A stretch of DNA of 64,000 nucleotides from Sulfitobacter noctilucicola (GCF_000622385.1 NZ_JASD01000008.1:2604001-2668000), one strand, 5' to 3'. Shown: positions 54,414 to 63,836, counted from the first letter of the stretch. Notes: generated by a model not told the origin, from the sequence alone. Program-made: numbers and translations.

Positions 54414-55630
54414 ACGTATTCAGCCTCATCTGCGGCAGCGGCGGCATGTAGCTCTGACAGGAATTCAGGGTCCGCCGAATGCACCCTGTTCCATGTCGGA
54501 ATGAACGGTGTCTCGTGCGGGTTATCGAGAAAGGAATTTCCTGCCCGCATGAGGTTTTCAGCGAAAAGCTCAATCGCACGTTCTTCCTTGTGGCGGTCGA
54601 TGGTCAGGCCATTCATCTTGGCATCGCTGTAATAGGCCTCAAGCACGTCAAGGGCGCAGCGGTAGTAGGTCGCCTTGAGGGTACGGAATACATTTGGCGT
54701 AAAGATAATACCCTCTGCTGCCAGCTTGCGGAACACAGCCTTGCAGATATCCGTAGACATGCGGCTCAATCCGGCACTGGCGTCTTCTTCGCTAAGGTCC
54801 TGATGCTTGTGGTCGTATTGATCGGCGATTTCCACCTGACAGACGGCCCGAGGCGCCAGATTACGCCATGCCTCCGAAAGGATACCGATCTCCAGCCCCC
54901 AGTCGGACGGGATACGCAGATCGGGAAGGATTGTGGTGCGCATCGCGAATTCCCCTGACAGCGGATAGCGGAAGCTGCGCAGGTAATCGATGTAGTCGCG
55001 ATCACCTACGACCTTTTTCAGCGCGATCAAAAGCGGGCTGACCAGAAGGCGGGAAACACGACCGTTCAACTTGTTCTGGCCGACACGCGCATAATACCCC
55101 TTGGCAATCTGATAGGGGAAATTGACGTTGGCGACAGGGTAAATCAGGCGTGCCAAAAGCTCGTTGGTGTAGGTCACGATATCGCAATCATGGATCGCCA
55201 TGACTGCGCTGTCCTCACAGGCGATCAGATACCCGATGGAGGTCCAGACGTTTTTTCCTTTACCCGGCTCTGACGGCGCAAGTCCAAGCGCTGAAAGTTT
55301 GGCCCCCAGTGCAAGCATTCGGGGGCTATCGTTCCAGATGACGATGTGATTCTGGTTTAGACCTTTGAAGAATTCCTTGGCGTGGCGATATTGTTGCTCA
55401 TCCGCGCGGTCCAGACCGATAATGATCCGGTGCAGATAGGGCACCTTGGCCAACTCGCCCAGAATGCGCGGCATCGCGGCGGTCTCAAGCTCGGAATAAA
55501 GACATGGCAGCACCAGCGACATCTTGCGATTCTGCGAAAACGTCTCAAGCTCGTAGGTCAGTTCATCAAGTGACCGTGTACGCAGGTTATGCAGTGTTGC
55601 GATGTTACCATTTTGATGGAAGTCAGCCAT
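54410..55630 (-). CDS. gpgS: glucosyl-3-phosphoglycerate synthase-like GT81
   Basis: A 406-residue GT-A enzyme that would transfer glucose from an NDP-glucose to 3-phosphoglycerate, the first step to the compatible solute glucosylglycerate. Visible are LVLPCLYSELE at the start, GPG-like KGKNVWTSIGYLIA, the metal motif in MAIHDCDIVTY, and SGEFAMRTTILPDLRIPSDWGLEIG, characteristic of GpgS/MpgS-like proteins. It lies 15 bp after the phosphatase gene. AAAGAGA precedes the ATG. Mannosyl specificity cannot be excluded from sequence alone. Confidence 0.85.
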   Translation of the reverse strand: MADFHQNGNIATLHNLRTRSLDELTYELETFSQNRKMSLVLPCLYSELETAAMPRILGELAKVPYLHRIIIGLDRADEQQYRHAKEFFKGLNQNHIVIWNDSPRMLALGAKLSALGLAPSEPGKGKNVWTSIGYLIACEDSAVMAIHDCDIVTYTNELLARLIYPVANVNFPYQIAKGYYARVGQNKLNGRVSRLLVSPLLIALKKVVGDRDYIDYLRSFRYPLSGEFAMRTTILPDLRIPSDWGLEIGILSEAWRNLAPRAVCQVEIADQYDHKHQDLSEEDASAGLSRMSTDICKAVFRKLAAEGIIFTPNVFRTLKATYYRCALDVLEAYYSDAKMNGLTIDRHKEERAIELFAENLMRAGNSFLDNPHETPFIPTWNRVHSADPEFLSELHAAAAADEAEYV

Positions 55631-55645
55631 AAAGTCTCTTTCATA

Positions 55646-56428
55646 TCACAAATGAAGACGTGCCAGCAGGCTCAGCATCGCCTCGTTCCATCCTTCGGGG
55701 CCTGACCGGTCCGTGCGCAGGACCCGACCGGTATCTTCTCCCTTCAGCAAGGGTAATGGCGTGCGGTGGGGATTTGCAACAATGATCCCGAAATCAGCGG
55801 CTTGCAGCATCTCAATGTCGTTGGGCGCGTCCCCCAGTGCCACTGTATTGTGCGGCGTGTAGCGGGTGATGATCCGTGCCATCTGATCTGCCTTGGTCTT
55901 CCCGAACGACAGGGTCAGGAACCTCCCCCCTTCGCGCGCAAAGATGCCACGTGCCTTGAGATGCGCCTGAAAGGTCTCCAGCTCTTTGGTGGCGCCAGAC
56001 CACGTTCCCGGCTCCGAAAAACGCCGTCGGGCAGCAAGGGTTGCTGACGCTTCGGCCAGACCTGTCACTTCCGCGATCTGCGAAACACTCATATCACCGA
56101 AGCCCCGGAAGAATTTGCGCAAAGCATCAGGTAAGCTGTCCAATTCGGCGCGCAAACGGGCGTAGTCGTCGTGCTGGGCCCTTGCGTTGTCGCGCTTGTC
56201 CAGCAGACCCGCGCCGTTTTCGACGATTGCCGGCCAATCGCTCAATCCGGTCTCTTGTTGCAATACCTCGATCTCGGGAGCTGTCTTGCTGCTGGCCATG
56301 ATGACACCTGCACCGATAGTCTTGAGCCGCGTCAGAGCAGGCAAAGCTGCGCGCCAGTCGTAATCTTCATGGGAAAGCAGTGTCCCGTCCAGATCGGTAA
56401 AGACGAGCAGGGGCATCGGTTTTGTCAT
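55646..56428 (-). CDS. glucosyl/mannosyl-3-phosphoglycerate phosphatase (HAD, MpgP-like)
   Basis: A 260-residue HAD phosphatase of the Cof/MpgP type. The nucleophile motif is FTDLDGTLLSHEDYDW, motif II is MASSKT, the cap domain carries IVENGAG, motif III is SFGKTKADQM and motif IV is ALGDAPNDIEML. It should remove the phosphate from glucosyl-3-phosphoglycerate made by the adjacent synthase. ATG 56428 is preferred; an in-frame upstream start at 56464 adds 12 unlikely residues. It is the first gene of the two-gene operon. Confidence 0.87.
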   Translation of the reverse strand: MTKPMPLLVFTDLDGTLLSHEDYDWRAALPALTRLKTIGAGVIMASSKTAPEIEVLQQETGLSDWPAIVENGAGLLDKRDNARAQHDDYARLRAELDSLPDALRKFFRGFGDMSVSQIAEVTGLAEASATLAARRRFSEPGTWSGATKELETFQAHLKARGIFAREGGRFLTLSFGKTKADQMARIITRYTPHNTVALGDAPNDIEMLQAADFGIIVANPHRTPLPLLKGEDTGRVLRTDRSGPEGWNEAMLSLLARLHL

Positions 56429-56684
56429 GCGAACATTATGGCGCAGTGGGTGTGCTGTGAGCAAGCTAGGTTCGCGGTCTTTAAGCAGGACCTCACGGAT
56501 TGCGGCAGCTATTCAGAAGCGGTCGCCGACCAAGGGCAACAAGCCCGATATCGAGCAATCTAAAAGGCACCGCTCGGAAAGTTTCCGACTCTTCGATGGG
56601 AGAATCGCAAGCCTAAGGACAACACACGCGTCGCATCGGTGCGCCCACCGGACGATGAGTTCCAAATCTTTATGGAGATCCGAG
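56429..56684. other. 256 bp gap before tRNA-Glu
   Basis: The gap lies between the divergently read phosphatase start and the 3' end of tRNA-Glu. It should contain the promoter of the phosphatase-synthase operon and the tRNA terminator. No coding-like frame, clear hairpin with a T run, or known motif was seen. Confidence 0.4.
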
Positions 56685-56759
56685 TGGCAGCCCGTAGGGG
56701 AATCGAACCCCTCTTTCCAGGTTGAAAACCTGGCGTCCTAACCGATAGACGAACGGGCC
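56685..56759 (-). tRNA. tRNA-Glu (anticodon TTC)
   Basis: Read on the minus strand, the sequence folds as a cloverleaf: acceptor GGCCCGT paired with ACGGGCT (G-T end pair), a D arm, anticodon stem CCAGG/CCTGG with loop TTTTCAA (anticodon TTC), and T arm GGGG-TTCGATT-CCCC. A GCCA 3' end is encoded. It lies between the glucosylglycerate genes and recJ. Confidence 0.95.
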
Positions 56760-56839
56760 ACTCTCTCGTGAGCGGTTCTCTAAGGAATGCGCGGGAGACG
56801 CGCAAGAGTAAATTTCACAGTCTTTGAGAAAAAGTTGGA

Positions 56840-58579
56840 CTAGGCCCGCGCGGCGTCCTCCAGACGCAGTTGAACGGACCTCCGCCCACGCCAGTCGTTG
56901 ATGTCCAAGCGCCCCGCTAGATGGAACCTCGAGCCGCCGTGTCCCTCAAGCGCCGGGCCAAGATCGCTGTCATACGCGCCGAAGGCTATTGCATCCAGTT
57001 TGCCGCCCAATCCATCGCCAAAGCTGATCTTGAGGTGGCTCTCTCCGACACGCTTTGCAAAAAGAATCTGCATATCGGCAAAAATATATCGCGGGGCAGG
57101 GGCGGCGGCCCCGAAGGGACCCGCCTGTTCCACCATCTCGGCCAGCTCCACTGTCGCGGCACCGGGCATCAAAAGGCCAGTCACGTTCAGGTCCGCTGGA
57201 CCCCCAAGATGTGCGCCCTGCTTGGCCAACAGCTCTGACAGCCGCGCCATCGCAGCCTCGATCTTGTCGGCCTCGACGGTCAGGCCAGCAGCCATTTTGT
57301 GCCCGCCGCCCTTGATCAGCAGACCCTCTGCGGCAAGACGCTGGATCGGGGCACCCAGATCGATACCACTGACCGATCGGCCTGACCCTTTGCCGATTCC
57401 ATCCTCGACGCCAATGACGATCGACGGACGGTTCGATGTCTCTTTCAGGCGTGATGCCACAATGCCCACCACGCCCGCATGCCATCCGGGGCCACTCGCC
57501 CAGACCAGCGGTGCATCAAAGCCGCGCTCTTCTGCCTGCGCAAGCGCTGCGGCGCGGACAGATGCCTCAACCTCGCGACGCTCTGTGTTGAGCGCATCCA
57601 GTCGTTCTGCCAATGCTGCCGTCTCATGCGGATCGTTTGACGCGAGCAATCGGGCACCAAGATCCGCCTGACCGATGCGGCCGCCCGCATTGATACGAGG
57701 CCCCAGAAGAAACCCGAGGTGGTAGGCCGTAGGAGCGGTTTCCATCCGGGCTACATCAGCAAGCGCTGTCAGACCTACACGTTCGCGCCGCGCCATCACG
57801 CGTAAGCCCTGCCGCACAAATGCGCGGTTGACCCCGTGAAGCGGTGCCACATCCGCAATGGTGGCCAATGCCACCAGATCCAGCATCGACATCAAGTCAG
57901 GCCCCTTGCGGCCTGCTTCTCGTAGTTGTCGCCCTGCTTCCACCAACATCAGGAACACGACAGCAGCGGCGCACAGGTGGGCGGAGGCGCCATCTTCGTC
58001 CTGCCGGTTGGGGTTCACCACGGCAAAAGCAGGGGGCAGTGTCTCGCCCCCCAGATGGTGATCAAGCACGACCACCTCTGCTGCGGCTGCCGCAGCGATC
58101 GGGCCATGCGAAAGAGTTCCGCAATCGACACAAACGATCAGATCATGCTGTGCAGCCAGTGCGGCCATTGCTTCGTCGTTGGGCCCGTACCCTTCATCGA
58201 TACGGTCCGGTACATAAAGACTGGCATGACACCCCATCTCGCGCAGCCAGATCAGCAAAAGCGCGGCAGAGCTGCCACCATCCACATCGTAATCGGCAAA
58301 GACGGCAATCCGTTCGCCATTTGACACGGCTTTGAGGAATCGCGATGCGGCTTTTTCCATGTCTCTGAGACTGCGCGGATCGGGCAACAGATCACGCAAG
58401 GAAGGTGCGAGAAAGCTCTCGGCATCTTCTGGGGCCACCCCGCGTCGGGCCAATACCTGACAGACCGCAGAAGGCAGCGTGGTGCGCTGCACCAATAGCT
58501 CTGCTGCGCGCTCCACCTCGACGCCGGGCCCAACCCAGCGCCGACCCGTCAAAGATGCTTCAACGCCTAGATAGGACAC
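56840..58579 (-). CDS. recJ: single-stranded-DNA-specific exonuclease RecJ
   Basis: A 579-residue DHH-family 5'-3' exonuclease for recombination and mismatch repair. Metal-binding motifs are present: ADYDVDGGSSAALLL (motif I), VDCGTLSHG (motif II), VVLDHHLGGE (the DHH motif), DLVALATIADVAPL (motif IV) and the DHHA1 motif GGGHKMAAGLT. Length is normal. Start is GTG 58579. It lies 62 bp after glpX on the same strand and is probably co-transcribed with it. Confidence 0.95.
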   Translation of the reverse strand: MSYLGVEASLTGRRWVGPGVEVERAAELLVQRTTLPSAVCQVLARRGVAPEDAESFLAPSLRDLLPDPRSLRDMEKAASRFLKAVSNGERIAVFADYDVDGGSSAALLLIWLREMGCHASLYVPDRIDEGYGPNDEAMAALAAQHDLIVCVDCGTLSHGPIAAAAAAEVVVLDHHLGGETLPPAFAVVNPNRQDEDGASAHLCAAAVVFLMLVEAGRQLREAGRKGPDLMSMLDLVALATIADVAPLHGVNRAFVRQGLRVMARRERVGLTALADVARMETAPTAYHLGFLLGPRINAGGRIGQADLGARLLASNDPHETAALAERLDALNTERREVEASVRAAALAQAEERGFDAPLVWASGPGWHAGVVGIVASRLKETSNRPSIVIGVEDGIGKGSGRSVSGIDLGAPIQRLAAEGLLIKGGGHKMAAGLTVEADKIEAAMARLSELLAKQGAHLGGPADLNVTGLLMPGAATVELAEMVEQAGPFGAAAPAPRYIFADMQILFAKRVGESHLKISFGDGLGGKLDAIAFGAYDSDLGPALEGHGGSRFHLAGRLDINDWRGRRSVQLRLEDAARA

Positions 58580-58641
58580 GCGCCATCCCCCGCTTCACTT
58601 CGCCTATAGCTTCGATCCCGCTGATGTAGCGGGTGCGCCGC

Positions 58642-59610
58642 TCAGTCGGAATCGACGGGCGTGCGGTAGTTAATCCGTCGCACAGAACCGGTCTTTGAGC
58701 GCATGATCAGCGTTTCAGTCGTCATCCAGCCCGGCTCGCGTTTGACACCCGGAAGCAAGGCACCATCAGTCACGCCCGTCGCTGCAAAGATCACGTCTTC
58801 GGTCACCATTTCATCACGGGTATAGATGCGGTCAAAATCAGTGATGCCCGCCTTGGTTGCGCGGCCACGCTCGTCATCGTTGCGGAACAGCAGGCGGGTA
58901 TACATCTGGCCACCCATGCATTTCAGTGCCGCAGCGGCCAGCACACCTTCGGGTGCTCCACCCGAACCCATGTACATATCGATGCCGGTCGCAGGATCGG
59001 CGCAGTGCATGACGCCTGCAACATCCCCATCGGTGATAAGCCGGATGGCAGCGCCTTTGGCGCGCACTTCGGCGATCATGTCTTCGTGGCGGGGGCGTTC
59101 CAGAATGCACACCGTGATGTCGGAGGGCGCGCAGCCCTTGGCCGCAGCAAGCGCATCCACACGCTCGCCCGGAGACATTTCAAGCGTCACCACGTCCGTT
59201 CCATACCCCGGCCCAATGGCCAGCTTGTCCATGTAGGTGTCAGGCGCGTGCAGCATTGAGCCGCGTGGGCCAATTGCAATCACCGTCAGCGCGTTCGGCA
59301 TGTCTTTGGCCGTCAGCGTAGTGCCTTCGAGCGGGTCCAGCGCGATGTCCACGCCCGGACCGTTGCCCGTTCCCACTTCCTCACCGATAAACAGCATCGG
59401 GGCTTCGTCCCGCTCGCCTTCACCGATTACAACAACACCCGCGATATCCAGCATATTCAACTGTTCACGCATCGCGTTCACGGCGGCCTGATCAGCGGCT
59501 TTTTCATCGCCTTTGCCAACAAGCTTGGCAGAGGCGAGGGCCGCAGCTTCGGATACACGGGCAAGCCCGAGAGAGAGCATGCGGTCTTGGAAATCGGCTT
59601 TGGCGGTCAT
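58642..59610 (-). CDS. glpX: class II fructose-1,6-bisphosphatase
   Basis: A 322-residue GlpX-type phosphatase producing fructose 6-phosphate in gluconeogenesis. The Mg-binding pattern is present in VVIGEGERDEAPML, VDIALDPLEGTTL and the substrate-binding MYMGSGGAPEGVLAAA. Length matches bacterial GlpX. AAGGA precedes the ATG. It leads a two-gene run with recJ; homoserine dehydrogenase lies upstream, separated here by the hydroxylase/MarR pair. Confidence 0.95.
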   Translation of the reverse strand: MTAKADFQDRMLSLGLARVSEAAALASAKLVGKGDEKAADQAAVNAMREQLNMLDIAGVVVIGEGERDEAPMLFIGEEVGTGNGPGVDIALDPLEGTTLTAKDMPNALTVIAIGPRGSMLHAPDTYMDKLAIGPGYGTDVVTLEMSPGERVDALAAAKGCAPSDITVCILERPRHEDMIAEVRAKGAAIRLITDGDVAGVMHCADPATGIDMYMGSGGAPEGVLAAAALKCMGGQMYTRLLFRNDDERGRATKAGITDFDRIYTRDEMVTEDVIFAATGVTDGALLPGVKREPGWMTTETLIMRSKTGSVRRINYRTPVDSD

Positions 59611-59706
59611 GGGGCTGGGTCCTTGATGGCAGATGTTGCGTCTCGTCTAGCGTCAGGTGCCGATTTGCACAAGCATATGGATGTTTTGATCCCGGCGTTG
59701 ATCCGT

Positions 59707-61587
59707 TCAGATCATGAAGCCGTCAAAGAACGCAGCAATATCCGCGTACGCGGTGAGGGGTAGGACGGCGGCGACAAACTGGTCCGGGCGCACGATCAGA
59801 AGGGCACCTTTATTCCGGTCAATTCCGCGCAGATCATAGATATCCGGGGAAGAGCGGAGATCGGAACAGAACACCTTTTCGTAGTCTGTCAGCCCATAGC
59901 GCCCCTTGGACGGGCGCAAAAGCGGAGGGAGCGCGGAAAAATCCATTTGCCGGTGTGGTTTCTGGAAGACACAGCGCAGGTCGATCGCAGCGTCTAAATC
60001 GGCATCTGTCGGCGTGTAACGGCACACAGGGCTTGCAGGATCGTTTTTCAGAAAATGGCATAGTGCAGCAATCTCACTCTCCGAGGTACCGGTGTCTTGC
60101 TGACCGGCAAAGGCGAACAATCGCCACCTCCCGTCCGCCCGCAGAACTTCGGCAAGCTCCATCGGTCTGGCGTCGCCCAGACGGATCACCTTGGCGGAAT
60201 GGAACCGTTTGCCAACGATCATGCCGGTTGCCAGCCCCTGATGGGCAGCTTCCGAAGTAATTAATGAAGGATCGTACCGCGTTTCTACACCAGCGGTGTA
60301 GCGACCGTGCTGCTTGAAATATTCCTGAAACCGCGCCGCCTCTGCTGCATTGCGGGTTTTTGCGCTAAACAGGCGGGCCATGTCGCGATCAAAGTCGATC
60401 AGCTCTTTGGCTTTTGCCTGACGTTCTTGCGAATAGCTGTGCAGGAGCGCAGGGTTTGCCTGCCCGCGCAGCACCGCCGACAGCTTCCAGCCAAGGTTGA
60501 ACGTATCGGCCATCGACACATTCATGCCTTGACCGGCCTTGGGGCTATGGGTGTGACACGCATCGCCAGCAATAAAGATGCGCGGCGTCCGTTCCGCGCG
60601 TTCGGTCTCGGGCACATCATCGAAGGCATCACAAACCCTTTGCCCGATCTCGTAGGCGGACCACCATGCGACTTCCTTTGCTTCAAAATCAAACGGCGCA
60701 AGGATCGCACTGGCCTTGGCAATCAACATTTCGGGCGATACTGCCCTGTCGGCAGCCCGCTCATCACCATGCAACGCGTCTAGTTCTATATAAAGCCGCA
60801 CCAGGTGCCCACCCTCACGCGGAATGATGAGAATGCTGCCGTGCGCCGCTGACTGGATCGCGCACTTGAGCCGAATGTCGGGAAAGTCGGTGACCGCCAG
60901 CACATCCATAACGCCCCAAAGCTGCCGCGCGGCTTCGCCTTTCAATCTGTGGCCAAGAGATTTCCGCACAGTGCTGCGCGCACCGTCGCAGCCGACAACA
61001 TATTTTGCCCGGATGGTCTCAGTCTGTCCGGTTGCCCCAAGACAACGGAAGGTCGCTGCGACCGGATAATCGGGATCCTCCGTTAAGGTGACGTCCACTA
61101 GCTCCCGATTATAATCCGGCGTCATACGATGCGAGGAGTTTGTCATCACCTCAAGATAGAAGTCGTGAATACGCGCCTGACTGAGGATAACGTGGGGCAT
61201 ATGCGACAGGTCGTCCTCCACATCCTGAATGCGGTCAGCGCGGTGCAGGCCCACGCCATCCTGCTGGGGGCGCCAAAACGCCACCTCGTTCACGTGGTAG
61301 GATTCTTTCAAGACCTTCTCTGCAAAACCGAATGCCTCGAACATCTCGATAGAGCGGCATGCGATGCCGTCCGCCTGTCCGATTTCCAGTGGACCGGATT
61401 TTCGTTCGGTGATGCGCGTTCTGATATCAGGGAAGGCGGCAAGTTGTGCGGCGAGGGTAAGACCGGCAGGACCGCAGCCGACGATCAGCACGTCAACCGC
61501 GTCAGCCGGATGGTCAACAAATGCGGATGCTTGCTGCACAGACGGATCACCGCTTCGAAATCCGTTCAGATGGTACTGCACTGCCAT
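59707..61587 (-). CDS. FAD-binding aromatic hydroxylase, MobA-like (3-hydroxybenzoate 4-monooxygenase type)
   Basis: A 626-residue class A flavoprotein monooxygenase. VDVLIVGCGPAGLTLAAQLA is the FAD dinucleotide motif, VVGCDGARSTVRKSLG the DG motif, and FIAGDACHTHSPKAGQGMN the GD motif. A C-terminal thioredoxin-like domain (~450-626) places it with phenol 2-monooxygenase/MobA. ATG 61587 follows AAGGAG. It is divergent from a MarR regulator, the same arrangement as mobA-mobR of Comamonas, supporting but not proving a hydroxybenzoate substrate. Confidence 0.83.
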   Translation of the reverse strand: MAVQYHLNGFRSGDPSVQQASAFVDHPADAVDVLIVGCGPAGLTLAAQLAAFPDIRTRITERKSGPLEIGQADGIACRSIEMFEAFGFAEKVLKESYHVNEVAFWRPQQDGVGLHRADRIQDVEDDLSHMPHVILSQARIHDFYLEVMTNSSHRMTPDYNRELVDVTLTEDPDYPVAATFRCLGATGQTETIRAKYVVGCDGARSTVRKSLGHRLKGEAARQLWGVMDVLAVTDFPDIRLKCAIQSAAHGSILIIPREGGHLVRLYIELDALHGDERAADRAVSPEMLIAKASAILAPFDFEAKEVAWWSAYEIGQRVCDAFDDVPETERAERTPRIFIAGDACHTHSPKAGQGMNVSMADTFNLGWKLSAVLRGQANPALLHSYSQERQAKAKELIDFDRDMARLFSAKTRNAAEAARFQEYFKQHGRYTAGVETRYDPSLITSEAAHQGLATGMIVGKRFHSAKVIRLGDARPMELAEVLRADGRWRLFAFAGQQDTGTSESEIAALCHFLKNDPASPVCRYTPTDADLDAAIDLRCVFQKPHRQMDFSALPPLLRPSKGRYGLTDYEKVFCSDLRSSPDIYDLRGIDRNKGALLIVRPDQFVAAVLPLTAYADIAAFFDGFMI

Positions 61588-61601
61588 CACTCCTTATTGT
61601 A

Positions 61602-61657
61602 AGTATGCATACTAAATAGGGCGGCGTGTTGCAGGATGTCAATGTAGTATGCATACT
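61602..61657. promoter_or_regulatory. paired MarR operators: AGTATGCATACT twice
   Basis: Two identical 12-bp perfect palindromes AGTATGCATACT lie at 61602-61613 and 61646-61657. Their centres are 44 bp apart (about four helical turns). They occupy the 88 bp gap between the divergent hydroxylase and MarR genes, one near each start. Binding by the adjacent MarR protein and control of both promoters is the obvious reading. Confidence 0.75.
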
Positions 61658-61675
61658 TACTAAAAAGGAAAGCTT

Positions 61676-62107
61676 ATGTCGTCGAAACCGAATCTTGACC
61701 AGATGCCTGGTCACCTGATCCGCCGGTTGCAGCAGCAATCCTCCTCGGTCTTTCAGGACAAAGTAAAAACTGCTGGACTGGATGTCACTTCGGTCCAGTT
61801 TGCGGCGTTGGACACTTTACAGGCGCAACCGGGGCTGGATCAGGCAGGGCTGGCCAAGCGGATTGCCTATGACCGCGCGACCATTGGCGGCGTGATCAAG
61901 CGGCTGGAGGCCAAAGGCCTGATCCGTCGCGTGCCTGACAAGGAAGATCGCCGCGCCTATTGTCTATGGCTGTCAGACGCGGGGCAGGACTATCTTGCGA
62001 GACTGCGACCGCTTGTAGAGACGGCGCAGGACGACATTCTTCCCAACTTGGACCGCGAGGAAAAGATTCAATTTCTCAAGCTCGCAAAGAAAGCGCTGGA
62101 GGGATAG
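61676..62107 (+). CDS. MarR family transcriptional regulator
   Basis: A 143-residue winged-helix repressor. The DNA-binding core reads LDQAGLAKRIAYDRATIGGVIKRLEAKGLIRRV, and the wing contains PDKEDRRAYCLWLS, the conserved D-x-R-S/A-like segment. Helices at both ends form the dimer interface. AAAGGAAAG precedes the ATG. It is divergent from the aromatic hydroxylase and likely senses its phenolic substrate. Its stop is 9 bp from the convergent homoserine dehydrogenase stop. Confidence 0.93.
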   Translation: MSSKPNLDQMPGHLIRRLQQQSSSVFQDKVKTAGLDVTSVQFAALDTLQAQPGLDQAGLAKRIAYDRATIGGVIKRLEAKGLIRRVPDKEDRRAYCLWLSDAGQDYLARLRPLVETAQDDILPNLDREEKIQFLKLAKKALEG

Positions 62108-62116
62108 CGGAGGCTC

Positions 62117-63415
62117 TCAGACCTCTTCTATGCGCAACGCCACAGGCTCGCCCGCCATCACGCCGGTGCTGTCCATCGCTGCAATAGCCGTCTCGATTGA
62201 GGCTTGTGTTGTCTTGTGGGTCACGATCAGGACCGGTGCCGAAGTCGCCTCGTGGGCATACTGGCGCATCCGGTCGATGCTGACGCCTGCTTCGCCCAGA
62301 ACGGTGGCAATCTTTGCCAAAGCACCGGGTTTGTCGACCAAGCTCATTCGCAGATAATAAGCGGCCGGCAGCTTTGTCAGTGCTGCTGTTGCGGATTCCA
62401 GTGTCGACGCGGGCTGGCCAAAAACGGTGCCCCGAACGCCACGCGCAATGTCGCAGATATCGGCCATCACGGCACTTGCGGTTGGACCTTCACCTGCACC
62501 GGCACCGCGCAGCACGATCTGGCCTACGGCATCGCCTTCCAGCACGACCATATTGGTGCCACCTTCAAGCTGACCCAAAGGCGAGGTATCCGGCACGAGG
62601 CAGGGCTGCATACGCTGTTCCAGTCCGCGACCGGTCTTTTGCGTCACGCCCAGAAGCTTGATCTTGTAGCCCATGTCGGCGGCAGCTTTGATGTCTTCGA
62701 TGGTGACCCGCTCGATCCCTTCCAGCTGGATGCCGTCGAAGTCGACTTTCGTGCCGAAAGCGATGGACGACAGGATCGCAAGTTTGTGCGCCGCATCAAT
62801 ACCACCCACATCAAGCTGCGGATCAGCTTCGAGGTATCCAAGGCCGTCGGCTTCGGCAAAGATATCCTGATAGGTTCCGCCAGAGCTTTCCATCCGCGTC
62901 AGGATATAGTTGCACGAGCCGTTCATAACACCCATGACGCGCTTGATCTCGTTGCCTGCAAGCCCTTCAAGCAGCGCTTTGATGACAGGAATGCCGCCTG
63001 CAACGGCCGCCTCGTACCGGATGACCCGGTTTTTCGCCTCTGCCAGTTCGGCCAGCGCCTGACCATGGATTGCCAGCATTGCCTTGTTGGCGGTTACCAC
63101 GTCCTTGCCTGCGTTAAGCGCGGCCTCGGTTGCGTCCTTTGCAGGGCCTTCGTCGCCGCCCATCAGCTCGACAAATACGTCCACGTCATCGCGTGTCGCC
63201 AGCGCGACCGGATCATCTTCCCATGCGTAATCCGACAGGTTCACACCACGGTCTTTGCCTTTCGACCGGGCGGATACTGCGGAGATTGTGACCTTGCGGC
63301 CTGTGCGCGCTTCCAGCAAGGCGGCTTGCTGGCGGATAATACGCACGACCCCGACACCGACTGTGCCCAGACCTGCAATACCAAGGCGGAGGGGAGCAGA
63401 CATCGCGTCAGACAT
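62117..63415 (-). CDS. hom: homoserine dehydrogenase
   Basis: A 432-residue enzyme reducing aspartate semialdehyde to homoserine for threonine and methionine. The nucleotide motif is LGIAGLGTVGVGVV. The substrate domain has TANKAMLA and AAVAGGIPVIKALLEGLAGN, with YLEADPQLDVGGIDAAHKLAIL, the family signature. A C-terminal ACT domain (~350-432) suggests threonine feedback. ATG 63415 follows AAGGA. The frame upstream to 63478 is not supported. Confidence 0.95.
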   Translation of the reverse strand: MSDAMSAPLRLGIAGLGTVGVGVVRIIRQQAALLEARTGRKVTISAVSARSKGKDRGVNLSDYAWEDDPVALATRDDVDVFVELMGGDEGPAKDATEAALNAGKDVVTANKAMLAIHGQALAELAEAKNRVIRYEAAVAGGIPVIKALLEGLAGNEIKRVMGVMNGSCNYILTRMESSGGTYQDIFAEADGLGYLEADPQLDVGGIDAAHKLAILSSIAFGTKVDFDGIQLEGIERVTIEDIKAAADMGYKIKLLGVTQKTGRGLEQRMQPCLVPDTSPLGQLEGGTNMVVLEGDAVGQIVLRGAGAGEGPTASAVMADICDIARGVRGTVFGQPASTLESATAALTKLPAAYYLRMSLVDKPGALAKIATVLGEAGVSIDRMRQYAHEATSAPVLIVTHKTTQASIETAIAAMDSTGVMAGEPVALRIEEV

Positions 63416-63489
63416 GGGGGCAGTCCTTTTCAAAGATTGTGTTGCTGGCGATGTAACGGGTTCGGTCCAAGGGCGCAACGCGGCAAGTG

Positions 63490-63786
63490 CTATCGCAGGC
63501 CTGCGCGCAAACGCTCTTTTTCGGCGTTGGTCAGCACAGTGCCGCGCAGGCCATTGGCGCGTGCCCGGAGGGCTGACAATCTTGCATCAAGCGCACCCTG
63601 CGTCTGAACGGGATCGGGACCCGTCGTCTGCGCTTGCGCCAGCAGTGGCTCCAGCGGGACAAGGGCAGGGTAGGCCGCCGCGTCAATCTCCGCCGTTTGG
63701 GTGCTGTCTAGATCCGGAAACTGCGTGCAGGCCCCCATACCAAGGCCAAAACAAGTGATCAAAATCTGGGCGGTTGCGCGGCTCAT
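63490..63786 (-). CDS. small putative lipoprotein, function unknown
   Basis: A 98-residue protein. The signal ends in a lipobox-like GLGMGAC, giving a lipidated Cys near residue 20. The mature part is a short Pro/Asp-rich linker (TQFPDLDSTQTAEID) followed by helical Ala/Leu/Arg-rich sequence (LDARLSALRARANGLRG). ATG 63786 matches the signal peptide; the upstream in-frame start adds a Cys/Trp-rich stretch unlikely in a signal. It lies 74 bp upstream of hom on the same strand. No known family was recognised. Confidence 0.7.
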   Translation of the reverse strand: MSRATAQILITCFGLGMGACTQFPDLDSTQTAEIDAAAYPALVPLEPLLAQAQTTGPDPVQTQGALDARLSALRARANGLRGTVLTNAEKERLRAGLR

Positions 63787-63836
63787 GAGAATGTTCTTGC
63801 ACCAGCAGGGGGACCCGCGCAAGCAGGCTTTGCTTT

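Noticed and set aside
62204..63607. 467-codon open frame on the plus strand opposite homoserine dehydrogenase
   Set aside because: It mirrors the codon bias of hom, is Cys/His/Phe-rich and has no domain resemblance.
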